This document shows, one piece after another, positions 36,349-45,321 of a stretch of 64,000 nt of DNA. The notes under the pieces were generated by a model. That model was not told the DNA's origin and made no database searches. It saw only the letters and a list, made by a program, of their open reading frames with translations. The position numbers and the translations under genes were made by a program. The stretch is taken from the NCBI RefSeq assembly GCF_020150815.1, contig NZ_CP083724.1, positions 424,584 to 488,583 on the forward strand. The letters run 5' to 3'. Source of the DNA: Haloprofundus salilacus (GTDB lineage: Archaea; Halobacteriota; Halobacteria; Halobacteriales; Haloferacaceae). How positions within the stretch are numbered: the first letter of the stretch is position 1; the number at the start of each line of letters is the position of its first letter.

Positions 36349-37872
36349 TCAGAGCACGTTTTCGAACTGGCATTCAAGTCGGTCGGCGATGTGGGCGCGA
36401 TCAGTCTCTCGGAGGCGCTCAACGTACCTCCGGAGTTTGACGGGCCGGCGAGTAGCGTGGTACGGTCCGCCCTCCGCGATCACGGTCCAGAGCGGATCCC
36501 TGAGACCGGTCGATGCGTTCGGGTTACCGCCATTCTCGCCGCGAGCGGACTCGTACATCCGATCGCTATGCCACGCTTCCAGCCATTGGACGCCCTCGGC
36601 GACGACTTTAGGGCATTCGTCGGACAAGTCTGTCGTCTGGTGGGAATCTTCACCAAGGTCGTACAGCTCCGTCTCATCGAAGTCGTGGATCCCGTCGTGA
36701 TAAGTACGAAGCAGAAGCCAGTCGTCCCAGCGGACGCCGCGTTGGCAAGCTAGCGCACCCTGACTGAGCACGAGGAAGTCACGGCCGGCCGCTTCACCGT
36801 CGGTGACTGTCGGGGCGAACGACTTCCCATCCCAGCCCTCAGGCGCGTCGACGCCGACGAGGTCAGCGAGCGAGGGCGCGAGGTCCAGAGCGTAGTGAAA
36901 CGCCTCGTCAACGCCGGTCTCGACGCCAGCCCCGCTGACGACCAGCGGGACGCGACCGGTCGGCCGGTCGGCGGTGTGGTGGTCACCGTAGATGTTGGCC
37001 TCGCCCTGATTCTCGCCGTGGTCGGCGCTGACGACGATCAGCGTCTCTTCGCGGACGCCATGGCGTTCGAGCTCGTCTAGGAGCGCGCCGATGTAGTCGT
37101 CCATGTAGCGGATCCCGACGTCGTATCCGTCTATCCACTGACGGAAGTCCGCTCGGGACTCAATGCGGGCTGGAGTCCGTTCGAGGCCGGGGTCAGCCCC
37201 CCAGTCAAGGCTTTCGTCTGGCGTCTTGCCGACGCCATGGAGGTCACGGGCGCTATGTGGACCGTACCCCTCCCAGTGTTCGTCGATAGTCTCCTCGTCG
37301 GGCCACTCGGGAGCAGGGTCGTCTTCGAAGGGGTTGCCATACTCCCGCGGCGTATCGTAGGGCGTGTGGGGGTCCCAGAAGTTGACGTGGAGATACCAGT
37401 CGTCCTCGTCGGCGTGGTCGTCGAGCCAGTCTTCAGCGATGTCGTACACCTCGCCGGCACGCTCGAACCCGCGCCCGCCGGTGTCGCGCCAGTCCTCGAA
37501 GCCGTCGAGGACGTGCCACGCACCGTGACGAGTGGGGAACGAACTGATGAGTGCAGTGTGGTGGCCGGCGTCTCGCAGGACGGCGGGCAGCGACGAGAAG
37601 CGGCCGTCGGTGGAGAACCCACGGTTCGTGCCTCGCGACCGAGGCTCAGAAGCGAGACCGCCGTGGTTGACGACGCCGGTGTGTATACCGAATCGACTGG
37701 AAAAGAGCGCCGTCCGTGAGGGCAGGCAAGGTAGGTCCGAGGCGTAGTACTCCTCGAAGCGCAATCCTTCCTCGGCCAATGCGTCGATCGTCGGTGTTGT
37801 GTCACGCTCGTAGCCGTAGCACCCGAGGTGGTCGGCTCTTAGCGAGTCACAGTCGATGTAGAGGATCTTCAT
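36349..37872 (-). CDS. Sulfatase (type I, Cys-type)
   Basis: The protein (507 aa) belongs to the formylglycine-dependent sulfatases. The N-terminal metal site is LYIDCDSLRADHLG. The modification site is Cys49 in CLPSRTALFSSR, the Cys-x-Pro-x-Arg motif that must be converted to formylglycine. Further metal/active-site motifs include VSADHGENQGE and VNFWDPHTPY. No signal peptide, so it would act on imported sulfated sugars in the cytoplasm. No formylglycine-generating enzyme is in this window. It is third in a reverse-strand set behind a Zn-dehydrogenase and an epimerase; GH32 follows after 106 nt. Confidence 0.9.
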   Translation of the reverse strand: MKILYIDCDSLRADHLGCYGYERDTTPTIDALAEEGLRFEEYYASDLPCLPSRTALFSSRFGIHTGVVNHGGLASEPRSRGTNRGFSTDGRFSSLPAVLRDAGHHTALISSFPTRHGAWHVLDGFEDWRDTGGRGFERAGEVYDIAEDWLDDHADEDDWYLHVNFWDPHTPYDTPREYGNPFEDDPAPEWPDEETIDEHWEGYGPHSARDLHGVGKTPDESLDWGADPGLERTPARIESRADFRQWIDGYDVGIRYMDDYIGALLDELERHGVREETLIVVSADHGENQGEANIYGDHHTADRPTGRVPLVVSGAGVETGVDEAFHYALDLAPSLADLVGVDAPEGWDGKSFAPTVTDGEAAGRDFLVLSQGALACQRGVRWDDWLLLRTYHDGIHDFDETELYDLGEDSHQTTDLSDECPKVVAEGVQWLEAWHSDRMYESARGENGGNPNASTGLRDPLWTVIAEGGPYHATRRPVKLRRYVERLRETDRAHIADRLECQFENVL

Positions 37873-37903
37873 GGGTATCGGATGTCGTGAAATCGAGAGA
37901 TAA

Positions 37904-38794
37904 TTACCCCACGTTGTAGGTTGCCATCTTCTCGCGCAGGAACTGCGCGGACTGGTCGAGGTGTTTCTCGCCGACGCTTGCATCGTAGCCGTCTTCGATG
38001 GAGATCCAGCCGTCGAAGTCGACCTCGGCCAGTCGCTCGAAGACTGCGTCGTAGTCGATCATCCCCTCGCCGGTGACACCGTGTTTGAGGATATCTGCGT
38101 AGCCCTGACTCCCCTCGTCCTCCATGGCGCGCAGGTCCTCTATGGTCCCGCCTTCGAGGTAGCGATCACTGGCGTGCATGGTCACGACGCGGTCCTTGAT
38201 GGCGTCAAGCAGTTCGATCGGGTCGTCGTCCGCGATGATGGCGTTCGACGGATCGAAGTTGACGCCGAAATTGGGATGTTCGGGGATCCGGTCGAGCAGA
38301 TCCAGAAAGACTTCCATGTCCTGTGCGAACTCGGGGAAGTCCCAGTAGTCGTCCTTGTAGTGGTTCTCGAGGATGAGTGTCACGCTGTGGTCGGCGGCGA
38401 AGGGTAGCAGTTCCTCGATGCACTCGGCAACCCAGTCCAGTCCCATGTCACGGTCGACTTGAGGTCGGCGCTGGCCCGAGAGGACCCGGCAGTACGATCC
38501 GCCGAGGCGCGCGGTCGCGCGAATTGCCCGTTTCTCCTCGTTGATCTCGGCCTGCCGGTCTTCGGAGACAGGACGAGTGAAGTCGGGCGAGTAGCACATC
38601 ATCGGTGCGCTGAGGTCACGCGCTTCGAGTTCCGATCGGATCCGGTCGAGTTCGTCGAGGTCGGGCGTGATGCCCCAGTAAAACTCGACGCCATCGAGGT
38701 CGATCCGATCGGCCACGTCAAGCCACTTGTCGATGGCCATCTCGCCGCTCATCAGGTCGTCGAGGTAGCACTTGGGGAAGGCAGCTAGCGGCAC
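37904..38794 (-). CDS. Sugar phosphate isomerase/epimerase-like TIM-barrel protein, GTG start
   Basis: The protein (296 aa) has the AP-endonuclease-2/xylose-isomerase-like barrel with metal-binding positions: VEFYWG (Glu near 45), LILENHYKDDYWDF (Glu/His), GVNFDPSN (Asp), VVTMHASD (His) and a terminal Glu in ISIEDGYD. The start is decided by gene packing: GTG at 38794 begins a single base after the TAA of the dehydrogenase (38796-38798), and the next residues (PLAAFPKCYLDD) are where family members start. An ATG further upstream in the same frame would lie inside the neighbour. Translational coupling with the dehydrogenase is very likely. Confidence 0.84.
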   Translation of the reverse strand: MPLAAFPKCYLDDLMSGEMAIDKWLDVADRIDLDGVEFYWGITPDLDELDRIRSELEARDLSAPMMCYSPDFTRPVSEDRQAEINEEKRAIRATARLGGSYCRVLSGQRRPQVDRDMGLDWVAECIEELLPFAADHSVTLILENHYKDDYWDFPEFAQDMEVFLDLLDRIPEHPNFGVNFDPSNAIIADDDPIELLDAIKDRVVTMHASDRYLEGGTIEDLRAMEDEGSQGYADILKHGVTGEGMIDYDAVFERLAEVDFDGWISIEDGYDASVGEKHLDQSAQFLREKMATYNVG

Positions 38795-38795
38795 C

Positions 38796-39878
38796 TTACT
38801 GCTCCTCACCGGGCTTGAGGACGCATTTGACGTACTCACGGTCATGCATCCCCTCGAAGCACTCGCGCCACTCCGAGAGCGGGGCGACGTTGCCGATGAT
38901 CGGCTCCACGTCGATTTGACCGGTCGAGAGCATCGTCAGGACGTTCTCCCAGACGGACCAGTTGTGGCTGAAACTTCCCTGAACGGTGACACCCTTCCCG
39001 ACGATCGGGTCAAGTGTGGCGTTTAGATCCTGTGGTCCCCAGCCGACTTTGGTGATGTGACCGTTGGGACGGACCGCCGCCATCGCCGTCTCGAAGGTCG
39101 CCATCACACCCGAAGCGTCGATCACGCAGTCGAAGCCTAGTCCGTCGCCCAACTCGTCGACGTAGTCACCAAGTTCGCCCTCGACGGTATCGGTCGCGCC
39201 CATCTCGTAGGCCGTCTCCAGACGCTCGGCGTCCTGCGGGAGGCCATTAACGACGACGTTGCTCGCGCCGGACTCGGCGGCCATCGTCGTCGCCAGCAAA
39301 CCAATCTGGCCGGGACCGATGATCAGCACGTCGTTTCCGGGTTTCACGTCGCCGTTCTCAACGACAGCGTTGTAGGCGACGCTACAGGGTTCGGTGAGCG
39401 CGGCCTGCTCCATCGGCAGCCCTTCCGGGACGTGGTGCAGACACCGCTCTGGGACGGCGACGTAGGACGCCATCGCGCCGTCAACTCCGTAGCCGAAGCC
39501 CAGCCGCGTCGGATCGAGGTTGTACTTGCCCTGTCGGCTGAGGGGATTCTTCTCGTCGATGACCGCAGCGGTCTCGCTGACGACGCGGTCGCCGGGCTGG
39601 AACTCGTCGTCGTCGGAGTCGATCTCTTCGATGACGCCGCCGAACTCGTGGCCCAGCGTCACCGGGTAGTTGACCTCCCAGGAGTTGCTGCCGTGCCACT
39701 GGTGGATGTCGCTACCGCAGACGCCGACCGCCTCGACACGCAGCAGTGCCTGCCCGTCCTTGATCTCGGGGACCTCAACTTCCTGCAGTTCGACGCTTTC
39801 GGACTCGTAGTTGACCAGCGCCGTCATCGTCTCGACACCGTCGTTTTGTACTGGTGACTGTTCGACACCTTCACTCAT
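38796..39878 (-). CDS. Zinc-type alcohol/sugar dehydrogenase, structural-zinc cysteines lost
   Basis: The protein (360 aa) is a medium-chain dehydrogenase of the threonine/sorbitol/glucose dehydrogenase group. The catalytic zinc positions are VCGSDIHQWHG and LGHEFGG, and the Rossmann motif is IIGPGQIGLLA near residue 190. The segment that normally holds four structural-zinc cysteines reads AAVIDEKNPLSRQGKYNLDP, with none. TATA sequence CTTATAA (reverse strand, 39903-39910) fits a leaderless ATG at 39878. It is the first gene of the reverse-strand set with epimerase, sulfatase and GH32, which suggests oxidation of a free sugar or sugar alcohol. Confidence 0.88.
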   Translation of the reverse strand: MSEGVEQSPVQNDGVETMTALVNYESESVELQEVEVPEIKDGQALLRVEAVGVCGSDIHQWHGSNSWEVNYPVTLGHEFGGVIEEIDSDDDEFQPGDRVVSETAAVIDEKNPLSRQGKYNLDPTRLGFGYGVDGAMASYVAVPERCLHHVPEGLPMEQAALTEPCSVAYNAVVENGDVKPGNDVLIIGPGQIGLLATTMAAESGASNVVVNGLPQDAERLETAYEMGATDTVEGELGDYVDELGDGLGFDCVIDASGVMATFETAMAAVRPNGHITKVGWGPQDLNATLDPIVGKGVTVQGSFSHNWSVWENVLTMLSTGQIDVEPIIGNVAPLSEWRECFEGMHDREYVKCVLKPGEEQ

Positions 39879-39902
39879 ACTTATCACCCGTTCACCATCG
39901 TG

Positions 39903-39910
39903 GTTATAAG
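39903..39910 (-). promoter_or_regulatory. TATA box of the dehydrogenase-epimerase-sulfatase set
   Basis: On the reverse strand this reads ACTTATAA, about 25 nt upstream of ATG 39878. It decides the start at 39878 over the in-frame ATG at 39887. Confidence 0.5.
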
Positions 39911-40025
39911 TATCGATTTCTCAGAATATGGAACGTACGGTGCCCTCGCTTGCGGATGGCCGACGATGGTCGTCAGTAAGGTCGGCGACCCAATACTTAT
40001 ACTGAATTTATGAGAACGTGACACT

Positions 40026-40499
40026 ATGTCCCGACAACGGCTCCGTCGCGCCCGGCGCAAACTTCTCGGTGGGCGACCACGCGAGGTGGCGCTGGGTTGG
40101 GCCGCTGGCGCGGTCTACACCATCGTCACGTTCACGGCTGCCACCGAAGGTCTCGTCCCGATGACCGTCGCCAGTATCGGCGGCATCGTCGCGGGGCTCG
40201 CCGCAACGACCCCGGCGCCCTACCGGTGGGGTGACGGCGCCAGCACTGGCGCGCACGCCGCGACACTGGCCGCAGTGACGTTCGCCGTTTACTTCCTCGC
40301 TCACCTGCTGCACTTGTTGTACGTCATCACCGGTGACTACTTTCTCGTCGTGGCCCCCTCCTACGCGCTGATCGTTGGAATCGGTGTCGTCATCGGGTTC
40401 GTCCTCAGCGGGGGACTGGCGGGGCTCGTCGTGTTCAAGGTCAAAGGATGGATGCTCCGCAATGAAGTCGGTCACATTCGGCGACGAAAACCGAAGTAA
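40026..40499 (+). CDS. Multi-spanning membrane protein, unknown (157 aa)
   Basis: The protein has a basic N-terminus (RQRLRRARRKLLGGRP) and about four hydrophobic helices: near 21-40, 44-60, 78-105 and 113-138. It ends in a basic tail (HIRRRKPK). This is a typical haloarchaeal membrane protein of unknown function. It stands alone between two reverse-strand units. A TATA-like AATACTTATACT near 39990-40003 may be its promoter. Confidence 0.7.
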   Translation: MSRQRLRRARRKLLGGRPREVALGWAAGAVYTIVTFTAATEGLVPMTVASIGGIVAGLAATTPAPYRWGDGASTGAHAATLAAVTFAVYFLAHLLHLLYVITGDYFLVVAPSYALIVGIGVVIGFVLSGGLAGLVVFKVKGWMLRNEVGHIRRRKPK

Positions 40500-40517
40500 A
40501 CGACCGGAAGCGGCCGA

Positions 40518-41300
40518 TCAGAGCACGTCCTCAACGGCGGCGTCATCGTAGACGATCCGTTCGAGTTTGTCCAGCATCGCGACCGGGTCCTCACGCTGCC
40601 ATATATTCCGGCCGACGGTCAGGCCATCACCGCCGCCGTCCATGAACGTCTTTACGTCCTGCAGGAACGCTTTTTCAGTCGTCGTATCGCCGCCGCTCAT
40701 CAGGATTGGCATCTGCCCGGAGACGTGGGCGGCCCACTCCACGTCCTCTTTCCGACCAGGGTACTTGATCTTCGAGAGATCCGCGCCCAGTTCTAGCCCG
40801 ATCCGGGCGGCGTAGGCGACGACCTTCGGAGCATCGTGGTCGTTGACACCCTGTCCGCGCGGGTAGGACCACAGCACGATCGGCAAGTCTTCGTCGCGTG
40901 CGGTTGCCTGGGCCTCGCGGAACTCCTTGAACATCTGGGCCTCCTTGCGCGAGCCGGTGTAGACGGTGTATCCGATGGCGTCCGCACCGATTTCGGCGGC
41001 GCGCCTGGCGTCCCAGTTCGGTGGCGCGTACCGGTCGCCTTCGCCTAGCAGCGTTTTTCCGTTGAGCTTGGCGACGAGGTTAACGCTGTCATCGTAGGAG
41101 GGGTAGTACGTCTCAGCGACACCCTTCTGAACTGCGAGCCCGGTGACGGCGTCGTGGGTCGCGATCTCGAAGACGTTGGCCGGGTCGGCCCGCTCGGGCA
41201 CGTCCCGGAACACTTCGGGGCCGCGTTCGAGGCCGTGATCCATTGCAATGATGAGTGATTTTCCGTCACGTGACAGTGGTGAGTCTCCTAGTGGTACCAT
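40518..41300 (-). CDS. Archaeal class I fructose-bisphosphate aldolase (DhnA/DeoC type)
   Basis: The protein (260 aa) belongs to the archaeal type class I aldolases, which form a Schiff base and cleave fructose 1,6-bisphosphate or related ketose phosphates. Landmarks are IIAMDHGLERGP near the start, the Lys region LSKIKYPG near residue 180, the phosphate loop MSGGDTTTEKAF and the C-terminal GGGDGLTVGRNIWQ. Close relatives include 2-amino-3,7-dideoxyheptulosonate synthase, so other substrates are possible. Together with the PfkB kinase 560 nt away on the other strand, it could process a ketohexose. ATG 41300 follows a TTG in frame. Confidence 0.86.
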   Translation of the reverse strand: MVPLGDSPLSRDGKSLIIAMDHGLERGPEVFRDVPERADPANVFEIATHDAVTGLAVQKGVAETYYPSYDDSVNLVAKLNGKTLLGEGDRYAPPNWDARRAAEIGADAIGYTVYTGSRKEAQMFKEFREAQATARDEDLPIVLWSYPRGQGVNDHDAPKVVAYAARIGLELGADLSKIKYPGRKEDVEWAAHVSGQMPILMSGGDTTTEKAFLQDVKTFMDGGGDGLTVGRNIWQREDPVAMLDKLERIVYDDAAVEDVL

Positions 41301-41857
41301 CAACAGCCGGCGTTTCGGAGGACACTGTCATATCACTTTTGGACCGTGGGAGTTACTTACTCGCTCTTGGTCGATGCGTCGTAGGCATAGACTGCCGGCT
41401 GTCGCGTTCGGTCGTCTGGGTCCGCCTCCTGTTTGGTCAGGCAGTGCAGCGCGACAAGCGTCGAGAACCCACCGACAGTCGTGAAGTTTACCAGCGGTCG
41501 TTTGAGCTCCGAAGCGAGGCTCACGACGGCCCCGTTGCAGTCGCCCTGGCTGATGGTCTCGTCACTGTCTGCACAGCACGCGAAGGTGCGGCAGTTGCGA
41601 TCATACCACCTTAGAAGATGCTCGATAGCCTGCCGAGAGTGGTCATAGTACTGCGGAAGCGCTCATCTACTTCCCGACGGGCATGCGATTCGGGATCGAC
41701 ACTCTGGACAGCGCCGCCAACGGAAAATCGCTCTAAGAATTCGTGTCAAACACCAGTAGGGAAGCCTGTGAAACACTCTTTACACAATATTATTATTTGT
41801 AATCAAGTGGAAAACAGTTACAAGGCCTTGTGGCATAGTTGCAAATAACAACAATCT
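41301..41857. other. Intergenic, about 560 nt, with a start-less reverse frame
   Basis: A reverse-strand frame is open from 41662 down to a TAA at 41357-41359 (101 codons) with coherent haloarchaeal composition (NGAVVSLASELKRPLVNF, then ALHCLTKQEADPDDRTRQP). It lacks ATG near its beginning and meets TGA at 41663-41665. A second frame overlaps upstream (VDERFRSTMTTLGRLSSIF). This looks like a decayed gene of unknown family. The last 100 nt before 41858 are AT-rich and should hold the promoter of the PfkB gene. Confidence 0.4.
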
Positions 41858-42997
41858 ATGTCAGCAGAGATGGAGACGCAGAACCATTTGCGTGAGTGTC
41901 GCCGCAATCTCCCGAATTCGCTCGATGGCGAGAAGGTAGTGTTCGGCTTCGACGGCGTCGTTGACCGCGTGCGACGAGTCGTCGCGAAGCGTACGGGACC
42001 GGAAGAGTACGAGATAATGGGCTTGATGTCCGATTTCAGTACCCGCATCGGAGACTCCGCAGGGATGAAAACATCGCTCAGTATCGAGTGGAAAAACAAC
42101 GGCATGCGTGCTGGCGGACATACCTCGCATCTCGGACGCGCGATGGAGCAACTGGGCTGCAAACCGACACTTATCGGTACGTTTGGGAACCCGCCGGTCG
42201 AAACCTTCACCAGGGAGTATGAGCGTGCGGATCTCCTGTCAGTCGGGCATCACGCGACAACCGATGCCGTCGAATTCAATGACGGCAAGATCCTGCTCAG
42301 TGACAGCGGTATCCTCGCATCGCTTGACTGGGATACTATCTGTAACGAAGTCGGACTCAACACGTTGGCGAGCCGTATCGATCGGACCCAGGTGCTCGGT
42401 ATTGGCTACTGGGCGACCGTCCTCCAAATTCCCACGATCCTCGAGGGGCTCCGAACGGAGCTGTGGCCACGCCTTCGGGATCCGCCGGAGCGGATCATCT
42501 TCGACCCTGCCGACATCCGGCGGCTCTCGAAGCCGACACTGGAGAGCGGCCTCGAAGCGATCGAACGCCTCAACGAGACCGTCCCGATCACTGTCAGTTC
42601 CAACCGTGTCGAGACGCTCCGGATCGCCGACCTCTTCGACGACGCAGACGAGCTCTCGCTGACCGATGCCGCCCAGACAGCACGTGAGGGACTCAATGTC
42701 TCGAAGTTCGTCGTCCACACGGTACACGAGGCAATCTCAATCACGGCGGACGGCATCGATAGAGTCGAAATCCCTCACGTCGAAGAACCTACCCTCACCA
42801 CGAGCGCTGGCGATCATTTCAATGCGGGGCTCGTACTCGGTCGAATCGCTGGCCTCAACGACGGGGCACAGTTGATCGCCGGCAGTGCCGTCGCGGGCTA
42901 CTTCGTCCGTAACGCCGCCCCACCGACATTCGAGGAGTTCACGTCGTATCTCGACGAATACGAGGCGATGTTCCCCGAGTCCCAGGCCACCGAATAG
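41858..42997 (+). CDS. PfkB family carbohydrate kinase
   Basis: The protein (379 aa, longer than the typical 300-340) has both PfkB regions. The N-terminal one is MRAGGHTSHLGRAMEQLG, near residue 84. The C-terminal anion-hole/catalytic one is TTSAGDHFNAGLVLG near 310, with Ser replacing the first Gly of GAGD but the catalytic Asp retained. The first about 60 residues form an unusual extension. Substrate unknown; a ketose, fructose or acid sugar are all reasonable. It is followed after 48 nt by a Gfo/Idh/MocA gene, so the two are probably cotranscribed. Confidence 0.84.
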   Translation: MSAEMETQNHLRECRRNLPNSLDGEKVVFGFDGVVDRVRRVVAKRTGPEEYEIMGLMSDFSTRIGDSAGMKTSLSIEWKNNGMRAGGHTSHLGRAMEQLGCKPTLIGTFGNPPVETFTREYERADLLSVGHHATTDAVEFNDGKILLSDSGILASLDWDTICNEVGLNTLASRIDRTQVLGIGYWATVLQIPTILEGLRTELWPRLRDPPERIIFDPADIRRLSKPTLESGLEAIERLNETVPITVSSNRVETLRIADLFDDADELSLTDAAQTAREGLNVSKFVVHTVHEAISITADGIDRVEIPHVEEPTLTTSAGDHFNAGLVLGRIAGLNDGAQLIAGSAVAGYFVRNAAPPTFEEFTSYLDEYEAMFPESQATE

Positions 42998-43045
42998 TCA
43001 GAGACCTCCGGAAGACTTATTCGTTCATTCGCACCCATCACAGCC

Positions 43046-44044
43046 ATGTCAACAGCAGACGATGCTGCAGTTGTACGGTTCGGTATCATCGGCGGTGGCT
43101 GGCTCGGGATCGACATTGGCGGGCAAGCCCGTGACTACGACGGCGCAACGGTTGGCGCTATCGCGGACGTATCCAAATCGGCGCTGGCCGATGCCGGTGA
43201 CAAGCTCAACGTTCCCGAGACGCAGCACTACACCGACTACGAGACGATGCTCGACGAGGCTGACATCGACGTAGCGGTCGTTACGACGCCACATGCGTTT
43301 CACTACGAACAGGTCGCGGCCGCACTTGACGCTGACCTTCACATACTCTGTGAGAAGCCGCTGTGTATCGACACCGAACGCGCTCGCGGACTCGTTGAGC
43401 GCATCGAGGACAGCGATCGTCAGGTGATGCTGGGTTACCAGCACCACCTCCGCCAATCATTCCAGATCGCCCGCGACCACGTCCAGACAGCAAATGAGAT
43501 CACCGCGGTCGACGCAGAGATCACCCAACCATACCTCGAGAGCTTCGACGGCACCTGGCGGACCAATCCAGACATTAGCGGCGGCGCGATCACGTACGAT
43601 ACGGGAAACCACCTGATCGACGGCCTCCTGTGGACGACAGGTCTGACGCCCGTCGCCGTCTCTGCCGAGATGGACTTCGTCGACGACGATGACCGCGTCG
43701 ACGCGGCCGCTTCGATAAGCGTCGAGTTCGAAAACGGCCTTGTCGGATCGATCGGTATCTCAGGGAGGACAGCGCGTTTCAGCGAATCCTTGCGAGTCTG
43801 GACCGACGAGGACAGCATCCGGTTCGACGAGGATAGCGTCGAGATCGTCGACGAGGAGGGCAAACACCGACCGAATCTCGAACGCCACGAGGAACAGAAT
43901 AAGGTTGAGGCGTTCCTCGACGCACTCGAGAGCGACGAAGAACCAGTCGCAACAGCCCGAGACTCCTATCGTACGATCGCCCTGACCGAAGCGGCGTACG
44001 AGGCTGCACGGACCGGGGAGCGGGTGCCGGTCGATATCCAGTAG
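43046..44044 (+). CDS. Gfo/Idh/MocA family oxidoreductase (copy 4)
   Basis: The protein (332 aa) has FGIIGGGWLGIDIGGQ, the catalytic CEKPLCID near residue 106 and GGAITYDTGNHLIDGLLWTTG. It is closest to copy 3 at 30188-31216 and copy 5 at 45499-46548. It lies downstream of the PfkB kinase in the same operon and ends 3 nt from the convergent IclR gene. A ketosugar/sugar dehydrogenase role is inferred from the family. Confidence 0.9.
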   Translation: MSTADDAAVVRFGIIGGGWLGIDIGGQARDYDGATVGAIADVSKSALADAGDKLNVPETQHYTDYETMLDEADIDVAVVTTPHAFHYEQVAAALDADLHILCEKPLCIDTERARGLVERIEDSDRQVMLGYQHHLRQSFQIARDHVQTANEITAVDAEITQPYLESFDGTWRTNPDISGGAITYDTGNHLIDGLLWTTGLTPVAVSAEMDFVDDDDRVDAAASISVEFENGLVGSIGISGRTARFSESLRVWTDEDSIRFDEDSVEIVDEEGKHRPNLERHEEQNKVEAFLDALESDEEPVATARDSYRTIALTEAAYEAARTGERVPVDIQ

Positions 44045-44046
44045 CC

Positions 44047-44817
44047 TTACTCCCGGTACGGGTACTCCATGTTGAGTTCAATGACATTCGCCGAACTCTG
44101 GACGAGATCCGGGAATTCTTTTTCGTACATGTCGCCCGACAGGCGTCGGGTCGGACCACTGATCCCAATCGCACCTAATGGGTCACCGTTCCGGTTCAGG
44201 ATTGGGGCGGCGACACACCGCAAGCCCTTCATCCACTCTTCGTCGTCGTAGGCATAGCCCTGCTCCGCGATCCTATTCATCTCCGTCTCGAGTTCGTCTC
44301 GATCAGTCGTGGTGTTCTCGGTGTACGCGTTGAGCCCGTGGCGAGCGATTATCTCGTCGGTACGCTCGTCGCTGTAATGTGTGAGTATCGCCTTGCCTTG
44401 GGCAGTCTGATGGAGGTGAACGCGCTTTCCGACGTGGAGGTTCGTGTTGACGGCCCGGTCGCCGTAGGACTGGTAGACGTACACGCCCCAGCCGTGCTCT
44501 TCGATCATCAGGTTCACCAATTCGCCAGTTTCGTTGGCCAGTCGGTCGACCTCGGTGCGGGCCGCGTTGAGTATCTCGATGCGCTCGTTGACGAACATCC
44601 CGAAGTCGAGGAACCGGAGCCCGAGGTGGTACTCGTTGTCATCCTCGACGATGAACTCACACTCGATCAATGTCTGCAGGTGGTTGTGGATCGTGCTCTT
44701 CGGGAGGTCGAGGTGGTTTGCCAAAACTGTCACACCGGCTCCTTCGAGGTGTTTGATCGCCTCTGCAACCCTGATCGTCGTCTTCGACGCATCGACTGTA
44801 TTTGTGTTTGAAGACAT
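44047..44817 (-). CDS. IclR family transcriptional regulator
   Basis: The protein (256 aa) has an N-terminal winged helix-turn-helix (VTVLANHLDLPKSTIHNHL, residues about 31-49) and a C-terminal effector-binding domain (RVHLHQTAQGKAIL, then LRCVAAPILNRNGDPLGAIGISGP). IclR proteins in haloarchaea, such as XacR, control sugar-catabolic genes in response to a pathway intermediate. This is the only recognisable transcription factor in the window, so it is a candidate regulator of the island. ATG 44817 is chosen over 44910 because homology starts there. The upstream 680 nt contain repeated GTCTGAAC sites. Confidence 0.92.
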   Translation of the reverse strand: MSSNTNTVDASKTTIRVAEAIKHLEGAGVTVLANHLDLPKSTIHNHLQTLIECEFIVEDDNEYHLGLRFLDFGMFVNERIEILNAARTEVDRLANETGELVNLMIEEHGWGVYVYQSYGDRAVNTNLHVGKRVHLHQTAQGKAILTHYSDERTDEIIARHGLNAYTENTTTDRDELETEMNRIAEQGYAYDDEEWMKGLRCVAAPILNRNGDPLGAIGISGPTRRLSGDMYEKEFPDLVQSSANVIELNMEYPYRE

Positions 44818-44976
44818 ACTTACGATGGGGTATACACTTATTCCACATAAACATTCATTCACCTCTGATGAACAGCCTCGAGGTTCAGTACGAATCACTC
44901 TAGCCAGCAACAGAATCTGACGAATCCTGACCTCATCGCCATTGACGGTCTACCGGTACGATCAGTCTAACAACAA

Positions 44977-45192
44977 CTAAAAACCAGGATGTTGTTCATC
45001 CAGGCTGAACAGTATGCCATTCCATACGAACACGGAGGCAATTGTTGTTCTATCTGCGATGATCTCGATAGTGAATTGTTTGACGGGTGCAACGGCGAAC
45101 TTTCCAATCAACTGATCGTCTCGATATCCGATCTCAATGCCGAAAGTTGTCTGAACAGTTTCTGAATACGTCGGGTCGTAACAAAGAGTCAT
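44977..45192 (-). CDS. Hypothetical 71-aa frame, possibly a beta-sandwich fragment
   Basis: A reverse-strand frame in a low-GC stretch. Its middle (FTIEIIADRTTIASVFVWNG) resembles the C-terminal strand pattern of GH32-like and other glycosidase beta-sandwich domains (compare SLRVFLDRSVIEVFV in the GH32 gene here). It may be the leftover end of such a gene, or noise. No upstream catalytic part is visible. Confidence 0.25.
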   Translation of the reverse strand: MTLCYDPTYSETVQTTFGIEIGYRDDQLIGKFAVAPVKQFTIEIIADRTTIASVFVWNGILFSLDEQHPGF

Positions 45193-45321
45193 TACAACAT
45201 TAGGAATGTAATGGTTAGTCCAGATTTTGCTCAGTAAGTTCCGTCGAGCCGTCGGAGTATTCAGCCAGTCTGAACAGGCTATGGCGAGTACGATTAGGAA
45301 CGTCGTTCAGACAGTCTGAAC
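45149..45321. promoter_or_regulatory. Clustered GTCTGAAC sites with one perfect palindrome
   Basis: GTCTGAAC occurs at 45149-45156, 45268-45275 and 45314-45321. The last is the right half of a perfect 17-bp palindrome, GTTCAGAC-A-GTCTGAAC (45305-45321). The sites lie upstream of the IclR gene and downstream of Gfo/Idh/MocA copy 5, in a 680-nt stretch with no good gene. Such an arrangement fits a dimeric operator; which protein binds is unknown. Confidence 0.45.
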
